Shown piece by piece: positions 32,419 to 46,200 of a DNA stretch of 64,000 nt. The notes beneath the pieces were generated by a model. That model was not told the DNA's origin and ran no database searches. It was given only the letters and a program-made list of their open reading frames with translations. The translations under genes and the position numbers were made by a program. This DNA is from Phoenix dactylifera (taxonomy: Eukaryota; Streptophyta; Magnoliopsida; Arecales; Arecaceae): positions 35,885,360-35,949,359 of the forward strand of contig NC_052392.1 in NCBI RefSeq assembly GCF_009389715.1, read 5' to 3'. Position 1 is the stretch's first letter, and each line of letters starts with the position of its first letter.

Positions 32419-35400
32419 GGCTTTGGGTTTCCTGAGGGGGAGGGGAGTGGAGGATGGAGGTTTATGAGTAGGGAGGAAGGGGAAGGGCTTGTGGAGGAGG
32501 TGGTGGGTTCATTAGATTTATTTCTTCTTTCATCTCTGGTCTTTGTGGAATTTGTAAGCAGTTGTTGTGTGGTGGAAGCAATGGGAGGTGGGTGGTGGCC
32601 CACATGGATTGGGTCTCATGGGAGGTCTCTGTTTCTGTGTCTGGTGTTAAGGTTAAAATGAGAGGGAATGGAATCTACTTTTCTTTGGAGGATAACAGAA
32701 GCTGACAGGATTGCAGTTAATCTTTTCATTTGGGGGAGTAAAATATTGTGGTTAATCTTTGAGGGATGGGATGTCACTTCCAAAGCATCTAGTGTCTTGT
32801 GATTCTTTGTCGCCGGGCATGGCCATTGATGAATGTAACAGAGATCATAATTTATTATTTACCATCTAACAAACGAGATGCAAGGAGAGTAGAGATCTTC
32901 TGCTGCTTGGTTCCTTTCAAGACAGGAAATAAGGCTACATCTTGATCACAAAAAAAAGGTTTGGAGCCTCAAAACAGTGTCATAAACTTAGCCTCACTTG
33001 GGGTCATCATATCACTGTGAATTCCTTTTATCATCTGCCTCTAGAATTTAGTACATGCCATATATCTGAGGAGCAACAAGGATAGCTATGATATTAAGAT
33101 CTAATATTCTAAAATTTTATTTTTGATTATTAATGCACTTTTCCCCACTTTCGGATGTTATGCTTCTCTTATTTAAAAAAAAAATAAAGAGGAAAAGAAA
33201 CAAAGCTAAGCTAAGGCAGGCCATTTGGTAAACATATGTATCTCTAGAAATACTTAAAGAATATCGTCTCTCCAATCCACCACACATCTACTAAGCATTA
33301 GCTTGATATGGTCATATAGATATATCATTTTTGCAAATAATTTGGAGAGTTGTTGCCATCATGATACCTCATTAGAAGTTGAAACAACTTCTGTATGTAC
33401 GACTATCAATAATTTGAAACCTTAGTTGAACTAATTTCTTTTCTTTAATCAAGCCAAATTAAGATTTATTTATCTTTCGGTCAACTTCTAAGACTAGCTT
33501 CCATTAGTTGACCATTAAAATATATCATGGTAGATGTATATTATTCATAAATTGGAGGAAGATTACATATGAGATAAGTTGTAGACCTTTATTTCCTCAT
33601 TGTATTGTAGGTAAATATATATGGTGTGAGACATGAGCACTTCATATGATGGATTCCATATGAGAGACTCGCTGCAGCTAACACCAAGTTGATTTTAGCT
33701 TAGACAGTCATGGCAAAAGATCACAGTCTACATCCATTACACCTTCCGTGTGTCGAGGGAAAGCGGTGGTATAATATAACCTACAAGAGACAAAGTAAGG
33801 TATTGCAATTCAACATTAGAACATGGTTTGTGAGAGTGACGACCTTGTCTTTTAACTATGGAAAGATTCTCACATCCATGCAAAAAGACATGACCTAGAA
33901 AGTGAGATGGGTGCCAAGGCCATGAGGACGAAGAGTGAACCCCAAGCTACAATCACGGCCTGAACAAAGGTGATGGGTGTGGGTCTCCCTCTCACCAAGA
34001 TGAATGCCCTGTGGGTGTGAGCAGGGAATGAAAGGGATAGTATGTCCAGGCTTGCCTTTGTCAAGGGGAAGGGCAGATTCATGCTTTGATTTGTCCAAAA
34101 GTTGCCTCCTTTTCATTGCCAATGCTTGTGGGTAGGTAGGTCACAAGTCATAAAGCACCCTTGAGAACTACCATAACAAACCCCTTCAGTGGGATAGTTA
34201 AACCATAATTTTAGGTTCCAACAAGAATCTAGATGGCAATAATTCCTCTTCACTTTATGAATGTTGCTTTGTTGTTCCGAAATTTATCGACAGAGACTGT
34301 ATGGTCCATGAGATCTTTCAATTTGGATCAGACTGTAAACTTATCTTTCGGCGGCACTCGGCTTTATGAATTCTCTTTATTTTCTATTCATGGTTGCCAT
34401 TTTGATGATTTCAGGACTGTTCAAACCCTTAGCTTGTTTCAACTCCCAAATCTATTGCAATCATTCAAAATAGATATAAAACCATAACATACATGAAGGT
34501 AATAAAACAGGAAATGCAAGAACGTATGCTACATCATATTTGACTCCAGAAAATAGTCAAATTTGTTTAAGAAAAGAAGAAGAGTTCAATTTACCACACC
34601 TAAACATCTTTTATCCTACATAAAGATATGTACATACCTACATGATCCTGCACCTACTACCAAGTAAAATTAGTCTCTGTCTTTGCTCAAAAGAAATATT
34701 TCCATCTCAATCAAAAGTCAGACAGGTTCTATTAAGTCCAAACTGCTCCCGTGACTGGGATAGAAACCATGATTGTAGACAGATTGGCCAAGCACTGTGG
34801 AAATACGCTCAACAACAATCCTCACAGTGTTTTTATAATTTAATCACTTTGTCCACCGGTTTGTATCTACTCGCTAATATATTATTTTGATTCAAACTGT
34901 TTAAAAAATGATGCTCAAAGGATGGAAGGTTTATGATGAGGCATGATGAACTCTTGCATATTTTTAGGCTGATGTGATCATTCCTGCTATTATAATGCAG
35001 TTGTCTTGAGTTTATTGTCGGAACTCATGTATATCTATTGAAGGAAAATGCCTTGGGGTCTCTATTTTGTGCACATAAAAAATTCTCGATACCAACTCGT
35101 GCTCGACAATTTGGTGCTCAATTACATTCTATCTATTTTTTTTTTAAAAAAAAACTAGAAATCACCCGTCATATTACGACTCAGTTCATTGGTCTGATGT
35201 GGAAGTCAGTGATTCACTGAACAGTAGGCAAAGCCCTGCTAGCTCCATGATGGATGATTAGTAGCATCCTTTGAAAAAAAAAAACTCACAACCAATCTAT
35301 TGCATTGATCCTCTTCTACCATGTAGGTGGTTGGGCAAATCTACAAGGTTCATGCAATGAACCCCGATAGTTCCTTCTTATAGTGTCAACAATTTCATTT

Positions 35401-38400
35401 GGACTAGTTAGGATTCAGATGCTTATGTCTGTGAAACTAGCAAAAAAAAAAAAAGAAGAAAAAACAACTAACACAAAGTTAAAAAGAAGATGGTGGAGAG
35501 AGATTAATTTGAGGTTCCTCAACCTTTTAAACGAGAAATATGTTTAACAATCATTTTAACGCTTAATAAGCACTTTTCTTTTAGGTTTGATTTAAAGATC
35601 AAGCTTCACCTTGTTAATGGTTGAGAAAAAATGTGTAGAAAAATATATTCTTTATGCACCAATGGTATATCTCATGTTCACTTAATATTTTCACTCCATA
35701 TGGTTTAACAAACACTTTCAAATTTCATCAAAGTAAAAGTATTCTTAAAGAAAGTATCAAAAAAATAGAAAAACAATTCAAGTTGATCGATGTGATGATC
35801 ATAGAGCACAAATTAATTTTACAAACAAATAAGTTTTGTACTCTCCTCTGTGCTAGATTGTGTAAATAAAATATAGTGATTGGTTTATAATTGAAGTATT
35901 TTCCAAAGACCTACATATATAGGAATGCATTCTAGTTTGGAAATGGAAAACTTCCTTTTGAAATAAGGTCAAAATATTTCATTAAACCATGACCAGCTAA
36001 TAGAGAAAAGATCGAAGGGAATTTTGATGGGCATGTACAAGGTAACATTTTAAATAAATGATTGACATGAATTCATTTTTTTATTAAGAATTGTGGTAAG
36101 GATGCCATCACCATGGATGAAACCTTGGAACTCTCCCAAATGGAGAGGATGCATATATATTTGCTAAGCTTGAGCTATTTGGCCTTGATATGAATTCCAT
36201 CATGCATGTTGGAAAATCATGGTATTGATGGATTACCATACCCAGAAATTTGAAGAACATATATAGCCCTAATTGGTTGCACTTTATTTTTAATATTAGT
36301 CGTATATGTAAGTCACCCTTCGTCATCTTAGCCATTTAAGTTGTTAACTTAATTAATTTTTCTATGTTTATTATAATAATTGCTTAGTCTTCTTTCCTGC
36401 ATCTTATTTCCTTGATTAGAATGATCCATGATCTTATGTCTCCCTTGGGCATTCTGTTGAACACTATTAAATATCATTTTGGCCCATACCTAGCAACCCA
36501 GAAAACCTTTGACCATAAAGCCATCATTCTCCTTTGGGCTTGCATTTGAAGAGGTCATACTCTATGTTATGATGTCATCAATTTTCTTTGATTTATAACC
36601 ATTTACCCTTAGTTTAAACTTATCATCAACTTAGACATTTCATCAAGGATTTCCTTTTTATCCATACTTCATTCTTTTGCTTAGATTTGATCATTGGCTC
36701 CATCAAGGGTCCAAGCAATAAAGAGAAAATGTGTAATAGAGGCAAGATATGTGCTTTAGGTTGCTGTTTTTAGATTGTGGAGCTAGCAAGAAGTTTCGAG
36801 TAGGGTTTTCAACTTTTCCAAGCAGATCAATAACTTGGACAAGTTAATTCGATCCAAAAAATCAAAAGAATAATTAAACTATTAAATTTAAAAATATTGA
36901 TAATACATATGAGAAATATGTAAGAAGAACAACAATGTTAACAACAAAACAGCAGCAGCGGCGGTAATGCTAAGAGTATATTATAAATTTTTAGTCTAAT
37001 ATTTAGTTTATCAATAATTGCTTCTTATGAATAAATTATAAAAACTAAAATAAAATTAACACCCATTTATTGTAGCTATTGTGTAAACTGCCAGAGATCA
37101 TAAGCATTGCTAGTTGACCTCTAATCACTATCTTAAGATCATTCCAAGCAACTAGAGGCATGGGATGGTGAACCAACATGCTTCCATCTTCAGTGCCCAA
37201 CAAATCCTCTAATAATACTACAAAAAGGAAAGGTTTGTTACAAAGAAAATCTTTGCTTATGGGAGGCAGGAGAGACAGAAGGAACATAAAATAGGGATCT
37301 TTTAAGATAGAGTTTCCATTAAGAGGTATTAAGGTCATCTCAAGTGAAATCATATGTTTTCTTTTCGAATGCTAGCCGAACTGTATTGTGAATATTATAG
37401 TTAAAATACCATTTGGTGGAAGGCTCATACTATGTCAATTAAAAGATTCTCATTGACCCGGTATGGATTGGGTTATACACAAAAATGTGAGAGGAAGGGT
37501 GTCAGATGAAGTATTAAATTGAATAGTTTGATGGATCTTGAAATTTTAGTAGTATTTTGACAATAAAGTTATTGAGGAATAAAAAATGATCAACTTGTCC
37601 AATCTATTAGACCTGAAGAAGGAAACAAGCAACCGATAGTTGTGGTAGCCATATCAGTTAATGGAATATTCACTTGATCAATTACATGTATTTTGAGGAT
37701 AAAAGAGCACTTTGAGAAGATGATTATGCTATGATTAGAAGTTTGCAATGTTTAGTTAATGAGTTTGCCGTATCCAGTGAATATTAGGTATTTTGAAAAG
37801 TATTTTAAGAGGAAAGATATAATTTAGCTATTACATTGGTATTTTATGAGGGTTTCTTTCGAGAATGCGAAAGCTTTCACATGAATATTGGCTTAGAATT
37901 ATATACCCTTATAGTTGTGCACGCAATAAGTTTTCCAACCAGGCTAGTGCAACTTAAGAACTGAGTTTTCTAGTAGCTATTAGATTGATACCAAGAACAT
38001 TTCATACATTATGAACCACCTTAAATTATTTTCTTTTAGATAAACAAAAATGTACTACTACTTGTTACCCATTTGGGTTGTTTGTTGGTCCGATACATAG
38101 TCACATGTTCAGCATTTGGAAACTATTAGGTTGGATGCAATTATTCAGAATTTAAAAAAATAAAAAATTTGTCAAAAGTTTAGAAAGAGTTTGGACATCA
38201 AAGAATAAGAAAAACAAAAAAATAGATTTTTTAAAAGATTTTTGTTTTTTATAGAAGTGGAAAAAGCAACAAATGATAGCAAGAAAAATATTGTTAGCAA
38301 CGATATATAGTATCATAAACTTGTAACATAAAATTTTTGAAATCAGTCACAAATATTTCACAAAACTGAAGAATAATAAAATGATATTGTCAAGAGAAAA

Positions 38401-40023
38401 TTGAAAATAATTTAGATTTTTTTAATAATTTGAAGAATAATGTGACTATGGTCCAATGTGGTAGTTGGGAAATGAGAGATAGTAGTGTTAGTTGGGGCTG
38501 TAGATACCCCACATCCCATCACCAATTGCTAGTAAACTAAATGATGATGTAACATGCTATCTCTAGCATTTTTCATTTATATAAACACATTGATTAATAA
38601 AAAATATATATTCATTAAATAGAGAGCTTGGTTATTAGTACTTTATGTTTCATATGAGAGCTGTTATTTAATGTTATTTATATAATATAAAAGCTAATAA
38701 CAAAATACAGTCATTAATACCTTGTTTTGCTTGATCACGACTAGGGGTGAAAGTAGACTGGATAATATTTGTCCAGATCTACCTTTTTTTCCAAATCTAT
38801 CCGGATATGGATAGAAATTTGAACATCCAATTAATATCCATATTCGTTTCTATATCCATCAAAGAAAAATAAATATGGATATTGATAAACAACTATCCAA
38901 TCAGTATCTGAATATTTGACTTTATTTGTAATTCTATTTAGGACTCATTTAGTTTGCAGAAAGAATTTTACTCTATTAGATTATTTTTTTTGAGAAGCTA
39001 ATGCCTAGATATATAATATCTCAAAAAATAGTTTTTGCATATTTGGCAAATATAAAATACATTTTTCAGTGACTTATATTTGGTCAAGCATCTAATTTTT
39101 TAGAAAAGCTATGAAAAATACATGTTATATCCTTAATAAAGGGACCACAAGGAACAAACATCACATTCATAATTTTTTAAATCAAATACTTGAAATACCA
39201 AAGTTTGGAGGTTTTGAAGGTTTAACAATAGAAAGGCCATCATTTGTCTACAGTTTAATTAAAAACCAGTCAATAATACCAATAGAAGAAGAATGTTGAG
39301 ATATGGATATCCCCCGTAGATTTTTTTTTCCATAAAATATGGAAAACTTATTTTTTTGGAAAAGCTACTTTTCAATCTCTCTTCTTTAAAATCTCCAATA
39401 ATATTTTTTTATTTTCTTGTTGACCATACTTTTCTCAATCCTTTTTTGGCGAACCAAACAACTTCTTAATTTTATATAGGATTGGATTGAAAATTCTATA
39501 TAAATCAAACTCGTTGGCCCATCTAGCTCCAAACTCAGCTAAGATTTTAGATATATGGATATTTTTTTTCTTCCTATAGAATATGGGCTAGATGGAGTTC
39601 TATTGATACAATGCCATGCTTAAATAGGCGGGCCAAATTCATGAATCTTATAAAATTTTCAGTCCAATCAAGTCTTTAATAAACCTTTAATTCTATGGTC
39701 ATAAAGTTTATTTATTTAATTTATATTCATATTTATATATATATTTTCATTTTTAAACTTAAATTTTTATTTTTATTTATAATTATTTTAGATAAATATG
39801 AATATAATTTTTTGTATATGTTTAATTTGTATATCTCTACCAAAGAAAATAAGTATAGGGATATCCTGATATCTCACCGGTTTCAGCATCCATGGCCTTC
39901 CATTCTTTTTCGGACAGGTGCACCACACTCGTTCCATTTCCCTCGCACCCGGTGGCGGAACCGACCAGCCTCGCAAAAAGGTGGTCTGGAGAACAAAAAA
40001 TGATATCACCATGCAGAGACGCA
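32419..40023. other. 7.6-kb intergenic region, no gene seen
   Basis: Contains the promoter of the minus-strand SAM gene near its left end (no convincing TATA box found) and then AT-rich sequence. The longest open frame, 102 codons on the minus strand at 37045-37353, has no recognised motif. A possible hAT terminus and a nested MITE lie at 38742-39466. I see no RNA gene. Confidence 0.45.
38742..39466. mobile_element. possible hAT terminus with nested MITE
   Basis: TAGGGGTGAAAGTAGACTGG at 38742 is a typical hAT 5' end, but I could not find its partner. Inside, from about 38941, GACTCATTTAGTTTGCAG pairs with GCGAACCAAACAACTTC (ending near 39466) as imperfect inverted repeats of the kind seen in plant MITEs, and similar words TAATTCTATTTAGGA and TAATTTTATATAGGA lie at the two borders. 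Confidence 0.35.
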
Positions 40024-40085
40024 CACGTGTACAAATCAAGAACCAGCGACGGCAGATCATTCGTTATCCGCAAATTATATATTTA
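40024..40085 (+). promoter_or_regulatory. candidate promoter of the MICU gene (G-box and TATA)
   Basis: ACACGTGT with a perfect G-box core CACGTG at 40024-40029, a site class bound by plant bZIP/bHLH factors and overlapping ABA-response elements, lies about 50 bp upstream of TATATATTTA at 40076-40085. Transcription would start near 40115, about 90 nt before the start codon. The arrangement is plausible; activity is inferred. Confidence 0.4.
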
Positions 40086-40206
40086 TCTAAAGCAGTTAGT
40101 CGGCGAACCCCACCCACAGTTTTCCAAGTAATTAATAATTATAAAACCATGCGGTTTCGGTGCCCCACGTCTTGTTCCACCGCCTCTCAAATTCTTGTTT
40201 CCACCG

Positions 40207-43200
40207 ATGAAGGCGATGTTATCGGCTATCCGGCGATCAGCGATCCGGCGGCGCAGCGTTGCTACCGTGTTCTGCGGCGGCGCGGGGGGAGCGTGCGGCG
40301 GCGAGAAAGGCGGGGGGCCGGCCGGCGTCGGGCCCGGGGTGCTCGGGAAGGCGGCGGCCGGGATCTTGGCTGCCGGAGGGTCTATCCTGGCCCTGTGGAT
40401 GTTCTCTTCTTCATCTTTCGCTGAATCCGCGTCGGACCGGAGCGATCCCCAGCATGAGATCGTGTTTCGGAAGCCAAAGCAAGACAAGAAATCTAAATTT
40501 CTCCTCGGAGGTCATTTCTTTCCTCTTTGTTCATTTATACTAAAGAGATGTATTATGTCTTTTTTTTTCCCTCTCTGTTTTTCTTGGTTTTTACTTCTTT
40601 TTCTTGTTTAATTTGTTGTGTGGAACTATTAAAAAATATCCCCTTAATGGAATCTGTATATGAGAAGGAGCCCCTTAATGGAATCTGTATATGAGAAGGA
40701 GCTCTTTTTCTTATCTTTTGATCTTGCCATGCGTTTTTCTCTTAGATAAGAGAAGATGACTCTTTAATGGAATTATACACGAGAAAGCCACAAAGATGGC
40801 GTAAGATGTAGGGGATACTGCTTATTTTCGTGTTTGTTAACATTTAAATAATGGGAGGCAAGGAAGAAGAAAGAAAATGTGGCATTCTTGTATTTGTCTA
40901 TTCACTCGATGGAAGAAAAAAGAAAAGGAAATATTGATATATAAAGAAAGGGGTGTGGTCGGATTGGGCTGCTCTTTATGGTTGTGGAATTTTGAGTGAA
41001 TGAATGAGTTGTGATTTGATGTCCATGTATAGAAGAAAGCGTAATTGAAATTGTATTGATTATCATCGTTGTAAAGGTAGGAATGTCACTATGAAGTTAT
41101 TGAAATGGTCTGTTGAATTCAGATGACAACTATTCTTGTGAACCAACTGGAACAAATGATGCTGTGGTCAGCTCAAGGAAGAAAGATCAAATGCTTAAGG
41201 TGATTTGGTATGCGAGAAAAGAAGACTAGTTGCATTCTTTATATTCCATTTTATTAGTATTGGTTAAGTTATATATTTAAGAGCCTTCTTGGATAATAAT
41301 TATTGTGGATGATGTTATGATAGTTGATGTAGTGACTCCACATGTAAGAGTAGTGAGATTGATGCATATATGTAGATGGAGTTTATGCAGGTGCATAATG
41401 TGCTTTAGTCTCTGAGAAAGCTATTCTATCTATTATAAAACTAATAGGTGCAATAAATTTTGTCTACTTAGAAGGATTCATGTAGGTAGTAATTCTTAGC
41501 AAAATGAGCATCATGTAAAGTTAGAAAGGTTTCATGGAACCATTTTACTATAGGCGCTGTTAGAGTTGCAGAGCTACCTCATAAATTCATAAAAAAATGA
41601 ATGCTGTATGAATATATTCACAATAAAAACAACCGGAAATAACCCATTTCAGCAGTAGGGCTTAGTCTATGCAGAAGTGATAAGGCTTAATTATGACTTA
41701 TACGATTTATGTAATGAAAGCATGTGGAGATGTAGAACCAAAATGCAATTCAACTAAGGCACATGATGTCACTAAATCCGCTTGATTTGCTACTTTGTTT
41801 TTATTGCAAGAGAAGATGGGAAGATAGCTAAATGTCTTAAGTAGGATCAAAGTAGGCTGTGCAAAGTTGAATATTAATGATCGTGATGGTTCAAATGACC
41901 ATGACGGGTGCAGAAAGAGGAGGGGAAGACCTAAACTAACATGGATGAAAATTATGAGAGAGGACATGGAAAGAACTCTTTGGATATGGAAACGAACTCC
42001 TTGTCTCATACTATGTGCTTCAAAGCATGGCAATAGACATGGAACACTCGTTACAATGAACATAACTCCTGAATGTTATGATGTAGGGTTGCTTCTGAAG
42101 GATATTTGCTGGCAATAGAGATCTTAGATTGTTTGCTCGTATATATATGAAATGGTAAGTATGAAATGATATATATATGATTAGTTAGAAGATACATAGG
42201 ATGGAGAAATATATCCAGAAAAATGTATAGACATCCATCAATAGAAGTCATGAGCATGACAAACTCCCTTTGTAGTCTGTTTCGTCATCAATGACCATGT
42301 CCTTTTGGTGCTTCTTAGTTTTATGTCGTGGTCTTTTTGATTTCTACAGGTCGAAATCAAATTCAAAGATTAAAAAATACTGTAAAGGAAATAAATTATG
42401 AAAATGTTACTTGGAGCAACTAGGAAAATAATAAATACTATATGATGTATGCATATTCTTTTTGATTTAGGTAGATTTGAAATTTGTATCAAAAGAATAG
42501 ACTTAAAACCAGTGATCGAAAAGTTGAGCATACTGGCTTGGGGCCAAGACCGCTACATGGGACCCCTATGTGCCCTGATTTAAGTAAACTAGGCCTGAAC
42601 CGCCTTGTATCTTGCTGATATTGATCCTGTTACCGCTTGGTACACCTTTTTCTATGAACAAATATGCTTATTTGTACTGAGGCATGAGGCCAGCATATTG
42701 CATATGTACCATGCTAGGTCACATTTGGTATGGGTCTGTACCCCAATATTAAAATCCTCATTATGAAGGGAAAAAAAAATGAAAATTCATGATTCTAAGT
42801 TATTGAGTTGATTCATATTACATCATTATCGCACTCTATTGATAGATTGCAACTTTAAGACTTTACAAAAGAAAAGAAAAACTGAGAAAGGCTGTAGACC
42901 ATCATGAACAATCCACACTTTTGCATCTAAAGCACTATGCACACGTACAAGTTGATATTGAATGATACTAGTTGTTATGGATAGTATAGCAATGGACATC
43001 ATTCTATCATGTTGGCTTCCAGTATTATAGGTACCTTAGGATATGACGATGTATAAATTTTCTTTTTAATATTTGTATTGAGGAGCTTTTCTGGAAACAA
43101 TAATCCTTGTGTTGAGGAGAATATGCGGTAAGCCAGGGATATTTCCAACTTATAATGAGTACTTTATCTTCTGTACATAATCTGTTTTTAAGTATCTAAC

Positions 43201-46200
43201 TCTTTATCTCATCACACCTACTACCATGGAATGCGATTGGAAGCTAAATGGAATCTTATTTTTGTACTCTCAAATGACCTAAAATTATCAGCATTAACTA
43301 GATTTTGTTTGAATTGGCTATCTGGGTTTAAGAAGAAAATCCTTTCATCTATTTCGGCTACCCTAACGTTGCCCGGAAATGCCCCCTCCTTCAGCCATGG
43401 TTAGGCAACAAGAGGAAACCATGCCTTCCATGATGGCGTCTTCTGCAAGGAGTAGGATGTCTTCGCTGTCAGATCTTTGTGGTAGCGGGGGGAGAACTTG
43501 GAAGGCTGGGTGGGGTTCTTTCTTCCGAGTGTACAAGGTTGGCTCGGTGACTGAGGGCATGGAGGTGGCATTGTGACCAAGGGCTTGGATGTCACTTCTT
43601 CATTTCTCTGCTTTTTGGATAGGGGTTCTTCCATTTTTGATAGTGCATGAAATGTTTTAGAGAAAACATCTAGAATGCACGTCCTTTTCTGGCTTTGCAT
43701 TGACTTCTTAGCTAAATCATTATAGTGGTTAATATATGAAAAAAGTATCTTTAATAAATAAAAAAAGGAAAAATAGGAAAATAAGAGAAGAAGAAATATT
43801 TATCTGAGTTACAAAATTAGATTAGACATTGTTGATTGTTGTACTTATTGTTTGATAATAATCTAATAAACTTAATTTACAGTGACAAAATTTAAGACAT
43901 CTCTGATTTTTGAAAGAAGTTAATGTTGTTATTCATGGTAGAAATGTTTTTTGTCTTACAGTGAAGGGTCCATATGTCTAAAAGTAAATGTTCATTGAAA
44001 ATTATTCTTCCTTACATGATCTGTTGTAGGTAAATTTTTTTCTATTTTTTCTTTGGGTATGCATCGATATAATTATCTTATATCAGATTGTTGAATATAA
44101 ATATTTAGCTCATGTAACCAGCATAAAATGTTTATTCCTTTTCATTTTGCTTTCCTTCATTAGATATCTTATTGTACTATAAGTTGTTTGCAAATGACAA
44201 TTCATTATGCCCAATCATAATTGTTTTTTCTCATATATTTTCTTTATTAAACAAACATTTTAATTGGTAATATAAATATATTCAGGGCTGTAGAATATTA
44301 AGCATTGGACTATTTTCAATCCGTATGATGCAAGTATGTTCAATCCATATGATGTGCAACTCATTCTAAGAATGATGCTTTGATGAATAGGTATGCAGTA
44401 TGCTTGTTTTAAATCTCTGGGATTCATCTTGTTATTATTATGGTATTACTGGCAGGGAAATCAGCCAGTCTCATACAACTGGTGCTGCAGAAATTCATAT
44501 ATTATGGTTATTGTTGATGACAGGATCTTAAATTTATGTAATTTATTGATGTAAGTATAGGGGCACTTTTGAATAGTACAGTGAACTCTACAGTTAAGCC
44601 CATGATTCATGATCCATTGGAGAGTTGGCTAAACTTTTAGGTTTTGCTTCACCAATGAAATTATTTGTCTTATCCTTTGTTAGCATTTTATGGGTTATAG
44701 ACTGATGGGATAAATTTACAACTTAGTGAATTTGATTATGTAAGTTACTATAAGTTTGTCTTAGTTTAGTTATATTCATGGTGAAGATGCATCTATTGCC
44801 TCCTTTCTTTGCATCATGCACTCTTATGCTTTCATGTTACAGGATCTTATGATCCATGATCCTGGTTGTTTCTGAATTAAAATGGACCAAAATTGTATGG
44901 ATCTATCCCTGGGTGAGGACCAGAGAGTATTATAAATTCTAGACTTTTATTGCAAATTGTCTTGCATTATTGGATACAACTTGATCAGATCATACACATG
45001 TGACCTTATGGAAAGCATATTCTCTTAAGATCCATTTGACCTTTTTTTTTGACTTTTAGCTTGACTTCTTTTATCACTAATGGCTTTGTTGAGCATAATA
45101 TTAGTATTCCAATTAGGGTTTTTAATTTCTAAGCTTTAAAGAGAAGAAAATATGGGTCTTTGATGAGTTAAAAGCTAAAGGTAATTCTTCATGTTTCCCT
45201 TACAATTTTTACGTGAAGGATAACTAAATTGATATTTTTGGAGTGGTGAATTGCATTTCATTGAACAATTTCAAAATAATGGCTTATTTTGTTTGCGGGA
45301 TCATGAAAATTTACTTTATATGGTGCCAGATAAATGTGAAACTATAGGATGAGGAAGAAGATTTTATTTCTTCTTTTAGAAGCCAAACAAAAGGAGTTGG
45401 TTTTACATATCAATTCAACAAATGATGATGATGATGGAGATATCGTTAATCATTTTAATTTGTTTTGAGGCTATGTCTCCATAATCTTTCGAGTCATTTG
45501 AGGATACCGTAAAAAATTCTATAGTCGTATATAAAGTTTTTTGTACCAAACCCCTAGGCCCAATATTGGGCATATTGTACCAGCCTGATAAGTGATTGGT
45601 TGGCATGGTGGCTCGAGGTATTGAACCAAGACATAGTACAGTTGGTATCTTGCCTCGAATAACTCACCATATGTTAGTATGATGGTGAATCGTACCAATT
45701 GACCCGTATCCTCAAGCTATTGCTACAGCATCAGATACCAAGACTAAAAATTACTCATACATACATGATATTCATTTCACTAGATGTTCTATAAATGAGC
45801 ATGTGGTGGTGGAAACTTCTCATCTTTATGCGTGATGATTTCGATCTAAGAATTTTACTGCATGTAGTGCCAATGCTAGTTGCCAGGACCACGCAGGCAT
45901 GTTTATCCCACATCCTTTATGCGTTAAGGAGATCTTGGGTGCTTATACAAGGTTAAAGAACCCATATAATATCTTATGGCTTAGCCCTTTTTGATGAGGT
46001 CCTAGGCCATTACAAAGGATATCAGATCAAACCTGACACATGGCCCATGTGTGACTAAGGGACATTGTAGCATGGGCTCTTTTGGGGCTAACCACAAGCC
46101 TATTGTGGTGTTTGTGATTTGCTTATGATTGGATTGGGTATTTAGCTTGGTAGGGATGCCAAGTCTTAAACAAGGAGAGTATGCCAAGACATATGAGGGC

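Noticed and set aside
31877..32661. Plus-strand frames of 132-163 codons
   Set aside because: They are antisense to, or upstream of, the SAM-domain gene, which has the conserved domain and start codon.
37045..37353. 102-codon minus-strand frame
   Set aside because: No recognised domain, no exon-like neighbours and AT-rich codon use; not supported as a gene.
42494..42770. Possible further copy of the CCGG-rich MITE (GCATACTGGC ... GCCAGCATATT)
   Set aside because: The inner words are similar but no terminal repeat or flanking duplication could be identified.
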